From Bacillota bacterium (GTDB lineage Bacteria; Bacillota; Bacilli; ZCTH02-B2), in NCBI GenBank assembly GCA_017577895.1, contig PKQY01000044.1, positions 1 through 15,491 on the forward strand: a stretch of 15,491 nucleotides of DNA, read 5' to 3'. The stretch's first letter is position 1; every line of letters starts with the position of its first letter. Made by a program: the position numbers and the translations under genes. The notes beneath the pieces were generated by a model, which saw only the letters and a list, made by a program, of their open reading frames with translations, did no database searches and was not told where the DNA came from. This document shows positions 12,884-15,491 of the stretch, one piece after another.

Positions 12884-14113
12884 TCATCGGACGTAATTCC
12901 AAGGACTGATGGGATTGCCATTGACCAGCACTTCAAAGTGCAAATGCGGTCCTGTGGAATTGCCGGTCGAACCGACTTCGGCAATTTTTTGCCCCCGAGA
13001 TACTTCCTGTCCAACCCGCACCAAGATGCCGCCGTGGCGAATGTGGCCGTACAACGTCCACACGCCGCCGCCGTGATCGATGATCACCGTGTTGCCGTAA
13101 CCGCCGGACCAGCCGGCCACCAAGACGACGCCCGACTCGGCGGCCACGATCGGCGTGCCTTGAGGGGCCCCGATGTCGATGCCGGCGTGCATGCGCCGCG
13201 TTTTATAGATGGGGTGAATCCGGTAACCGAAATCCGACGTCACCCGCGTGGAAGAAGGCACAGGCCATGTGAAGACGCCGCTGCCGGTATAGCTGCGGGA
13301 CGACGTGGTCCGCGTCCGTTGGGCGTTGCGCAGCTGCTGCTGCAATTTGCTCCGCTCGGCCGCCAAGGCGATCAAACGGGCCCGTTCTTCTTCTTCCACT
13401 TCTTCCGTCTCTTCAATGGCGTTGACAATTTGCGCCACCAGCGCTTTCTTCCGCTGCTGTTCTTGCTCCAACTTCGCCTTGAGCGCCGCCGCTTCTTCTT
13501 TCAATTTCTGCAACGATGCCAAATGTTGCTCAATCTCCGTTTTTTTCTGGGCAATGGCATCCCGATCCGCCTTTTGCTTCTCCAACAATTGGAAATCTTG
13601 GTTAATGATCAACTGAATGGCTTGCATCCGATCCAACAAATCGGTAAAGCTGTTGGCGCCAAACAACACTTCCAAATAGCTTAGATGGCCGTTTTCGTAC
13701 ATGAAGCGCACCCGGGACTTCAACAGTTCATCCCGTTTGGCCACCCGCTCTTCGGCTTCGGCCAACTCTTTTCTCGCTTGGTCCAGCCGTTGTTTCGTGT
13801 CCTTAATCTTACCGTTCAATCGGTTCAGGCGCGCTTCCGCCCGGCCAATTTTCGTATCCAAATCCCGGATTTGCCGGTTCAACGCATCCCGTTCATGGCT
13901 GAGCCGCCGAATTTTTTGGTTCGCATCCTCGATTCGCTTCTTGGCCGCTTTTTCTTGTTGTTGCAGCTTCTTCAATTCGCTTTGGATGCGCTCCACCTGC
14001 CCGCTGGCCTCCACCGGCATGACCGTGGAAAAGACCAGCAAAAGCGACAGCCCGCCCAGCAGGAGCCCCTTGGCCCACCGCCGGACACCGAAACGGTGTC
14101 TTTGCCCAAGCAA
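12884..14113 (-). CDS. Secreted coiled-coil M23 (LytM) peptidoglycan endopeptidase, probable FtsEX partner
   Basis: The 409-residue protein has a signal peptide (about 1-36, hydrophobic KGLLLGGLSLLLVFSTVMPVEA). A long coiled coil of Lys/Glu/Gln-rich heptads fills about 38-265, and a C-terminal M23 domain about 280-405. The zinc and catalytic residues are all present: H309 and D313 (MHAGID), H357 (LYGH), H390 and H392 (PHLHFE). This is the architecture of EnvC- and PcsB-type proteins, whose coiled coil contacts FtsX. Unlike EnvC, whose LytM domain is degenerate, this one looks catalytically competent and should cut cell-wall crosslinks itself when FtsEX hydrolyses ATP. It starts 54 bases after ftsX. 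I use the TTG at 14113 because AAAGGGGG lies 8 bases before it; a GTG at 14134 lacks a good site. The peptide bond cut is not evident. Confidence 0.9.
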   Translation of the reverse strand: MLGQRHRFGVRRWAKGLLLGGLSLLLVFSTVMPVEASGQVERIQSELKKLQQQEKAAKKRIEDANQKIRRLSHERDALNRQIRDLDTKIGRAEARLNRLNGKIKDTKQRLDQARKELAEAEERVAKRDELLKSRVRFMYENGHLSYLEVLFGANSFTDLLDRMQAIQLIINQDFQLLEKQKADRDAIAQKKTEIEQHLASLQKLKEEAAALKAKLEQEQQRKKALVAQIVNAIEETEEVEEEERARLIALAAERSKLQQQLRNAQRTRTTSSRSYTGSGVFTWPVPSSTRVTSDFGYRIHPIYKTRRMHAGIDIGAPQGTPIVAAESGVVLVAGWSGGYGNTVIIDHGGGVWTLYGHIRHGGILVRVGQEVSRGQKIAEVGSTGNSTGPHLHFEVLVNGNPISPWNYVR

Positions 14114-14121
14114 TGGCTTGT

Positions 14122-14130
14122 CCCCCTTTC
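14122..14130 (-). promoter_or_regulatory. Ribosome binding site of the M23 peptidase gene
   Basis: GAAAGGGGG on the minus strand ends 8 bases before TTG at 14113. It supports a TTG start instead of the in-frame GTG at 14134. Confidence 0.6.
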
Positions 14131-14167
14131 CCACAGCGTTGCTGCGTCGCGTGCCAGGACATCAACG

Positions 14168-15061
14168 TTAAACGCGCAAAAAACGGCTGACCGAAAGCCA
14201 ACTGCCACCGCCGCCGATACAGGCGCCGATGACCAGCAAAAGGCCCGTCAGTTGTAACGTCAGCGGGAAAACCGGCAACAGCTGAATCGAATACATGGCC
14301 AACGTTTCCTGGGACTTGTCCACCATGACGCTGTAACCGACCACGAGGATGAGGGCCGCCACCGCCGCCCCGAACAAGCCGAGCAAAATGCCCTCCACCA
14401 AAAAGGGCCCCCGGACGAACCAGTTCGTCGCGCCGACCAGCTTCATGATCTCAATCTCCCGCCGGCGGGAAAAAATGGTCAGCCGAATCGTATTGGCGAT
14501 GAGAAAAACGGCGGTCAAGGCCAGCAACAACACTAAGCCCAAGGCCAGCCAGCGAACGCCATCGGTAAACGCCAGCAGCTTGTCCACGTATTCCTGGCCG
14601 TAAATGACATTGCCCACCGACTCGAGGGATTTCAATTGTTCCGCCAGCGGCGCGATTTGCTCCGGCTTGTACGTCTGCACGACGAAAGCGTCCGGCAGCG
14701 GGTTTTCTTCCTTGAGCTCTTCCAGCAATTTGCCCCGTTCTCCTAAACTGGCAGCAAACTGTTCCAGCCCTTCCTCCTTCGGGATGAACCGGACTTCCTT
14801 CACCGACGGCTTATTGCGCAACCGTTCTTCCATGGCCCGCACTTCTTCCTCATCGGCCGTCGGTTCCATGAACACTTTCATTTCCAGCTGGTTTTCCAAG
14901 TCATAAGTGAAATGGTTAATGTTGCTCACCAGCAAATAAAACAGGCCGAGAATGATCAACGACAGGGCCACGGCGTTGACTGACGCCACACTCATCCAGC
15001 CGTTGCGGACAATGCTCTTGAACCCTTCCCGCAACGCCCGCACCAGCCGGTTAACGATCAT
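14168..15061 (-). CDS. ftsX: Cell division ABC transporter permease-like protein FtsX
   Basis: FtsX is the membrane half of the FtsEX complex, which transmits ATP hydrolysis to a periplasmic or extracellular cell-wall hydrolase. The 297-residue protein (B. subtilis FtsX is about 296) has four membrane segments: about 22-46, 168-190, 220-245 and 268-290. A large extracellular loop lies between the first two (about 48-165, including MKVFMEPTADEEEV and the IYGQEYVDKLL end). The cytoplasmic RRREIEIMKLVGATNWFVRGPFLVEG after the second membrane segment is the FtsX/MacB-family signature that couples to FtsE. I start at the ATG at 15061 (MIVNRLVRALREGFKSIVRN), behind GGGGGG; the open frame extends 18 codons further only because it overlaps ftsE. 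It overlaps the ftsE end by 11 bases and is followed by the M23 hydrolase, its probable target. Confidence 0.96.
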   Translation of the reverse strand: MIVNRLVRALREGFKSIVRNGWMSVASVNAVALSLIILGLFYLLVSNINHFTYDLENQLEMKVFMEPTADEEEVRAMEERLRNKPSVKEVRFIPKEEGLEQFAASLGERGKLLEELKEENPLPDAFVVQTYKPEQIAPLAEQLKSLESVGNVIYGQEYVDKLLAFTDGVRWLALGLVLLLALTAVFLIANTIRLTIFSRRREIEIMKLVGATNWFVRGPFLVEGILLGLFGAAVAALILVVGYSVMVDKSQETLAMYSIQLLPVFPLTLQLTGLLLVIGACIGGGGSWLSVSRFLRV

Positions 15062-15491
15062 ACCCGTATTCCCCCCGCTGCTCGTCCCGGACGATGCGGC
15101 CGTTTTCCACCGCAATGACCCGCTTGCGAATCGTGTTGACGATCTCTTTGTTGTGAGTCGCCATCACGATGGTCGTCCCCTGCCGGTTAATATCGACAAA
15201 AAGTTCCATAATATCCCATGACGTCTCCGGATCCAAGTTGCCCGTCGGCTCGTCGGCGATGATCACCGACGGCTTGTTGGCGAGAGCCCGGGCCAGCGAA
15301 ACCCGCTGCTGTTCCCCGCCCGATAGCTCAGACGGATAGCGGTCCTTTTTATGTAACAGTTGCACTTGTTCCAGCACTTGTTCGACCCGTTTTTTAATCC
15401 GCGACTTCGGCGTGTCGACCACTTCTAGGGCAAAGGCGACGTTTTCGTACACCGTCAAGCGGGGCAACAACTTAAAATCTTGAAAGACGAC
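15051..15491 (-). CDS. ftsE: Cell division ATP-binding protein FtsE, 3' part (5' end beyond window)
   Basis: The frame is open to the window edge and gives 146 residues, about the last two thirds of FtsE (about 228 residues in B. subtilis). It starts at VVFQDFKLLPRLTVYENVAF, just past the Q-loop glutamine. It contains the ABC signature LSGGEQQRVSLARAL, Walker B VIIADEPTGNLDP and the H-loop MATHNKEIVN. The end ENGRIVRDEQRGEYGYDR is typical of FtsE. Walker A lies outside the window. FtsE is the cytoplasmic ATPase that drives FtsX and, through it, the wall hydrolase. Its TAA overlaps the ftsX start by 11 bases, indicating coupled translation. Confidence 0.96.
   Translation of the reverse strand, partial: VVFQDFKLLPRLTVYENVAFALEVVDTPKSRIKKRVEQVLEQVQLLHKKDRYPSELSGGEQQRVSLARALANKPSVIIADEPTGNLDPETSWDIMELFVDINRQGTTIVMATHNKEIVNTIRKRVIAVENGRIVRDEQRGEYGYDR

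Noticed and set aside
15062..15115. Possible N-terminal extension of FtsX by 18 codons
   Set aside because: It lies inside ftsE, reads as low-complexity Ser/Gly sequence, and the normal FtsX start with a ribosome site is at 15061.
1..15491. Defence island, phage, transposon or CRISPR content
   Set aside because: All genes belong to conserved chromosomal families with familiar synteny; no direct-repeat arrays, terminal inverted repeats, integrase or transposase coding was seen.

Overview
The window reads as chromosomal housekeeping DNA from a member of the Bacillales (Firmicutes) with fairly high GC (mid-to-high fifties by eye). The evidence is the gene string ftsE-ftsX-M23 peptidase-ctpB-minJ-uvrB-uvrA on one strand, the Bacillus-type MinJ and CtpB, Shine-Dalgarno sites close to AAGGAGGTGA, and intrinsic terminators with long U tracts. 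I cannot name the genus. Everything except the first 162 bases is on the minus strand, so in transcription order the window runs from its right edge to its left. I see no mobile element, tRNA, rRNA or CRISPR array, and no stretch over 300 bases lacks a gene.

Right part (15491 to 9917), cell envelope and division. The 3' part of ftsE overlaps ftsX. Next come a secreted coiled-coil M23 endopeptidase of the kind FtsEX activates, a strong terminator, a probable promoter, the carboxy-terminal processing protease CtpB, and a MinJ-like membrane PDZ protein that ends in an intrinsic terminator.

Middle part (9925 to 2868), excision repair plus two passengers. An extended -10 promoter pressed against the minJ terminator drives uvrB and uvrA. 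With no visible terminator, the line continues into a YvlB/LiaX-like DUF4097 protein, whose end overlaps a GntR/FCD-family regulator. A terminator with a long U-rich tail closes the unit.

Left part (2864 to 1), acyl-CoA and amino-acid metabolism. A probable promoter with a nearby palindrome and a cre-like site precedes a two-gene operon: a family III (CaiB/BaiF) CoA-transferase and an acetyl-CoA hydrolase/CoA-transferase (family I type). The second lacks the expected catalytic glutamate. It converges, 12 bases apart, with the 3' end of an alanine dehydrogenase gene on the plus strand.

I found no convincing undescribed multi-gene system. The most unusual points are the Glu-to-Gly change at the CoA-transferase active site, the regulator and envelope-stress-like gene attached to uvrBA, a zero-spacer LexA-like sequence at the uvrB start, a wobble-supported hairpin upstream of ctpB, and a nearly identical 38-base segment in both halves of uvrA. 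Protein families are assigned from recalled motifs; no database search was run.
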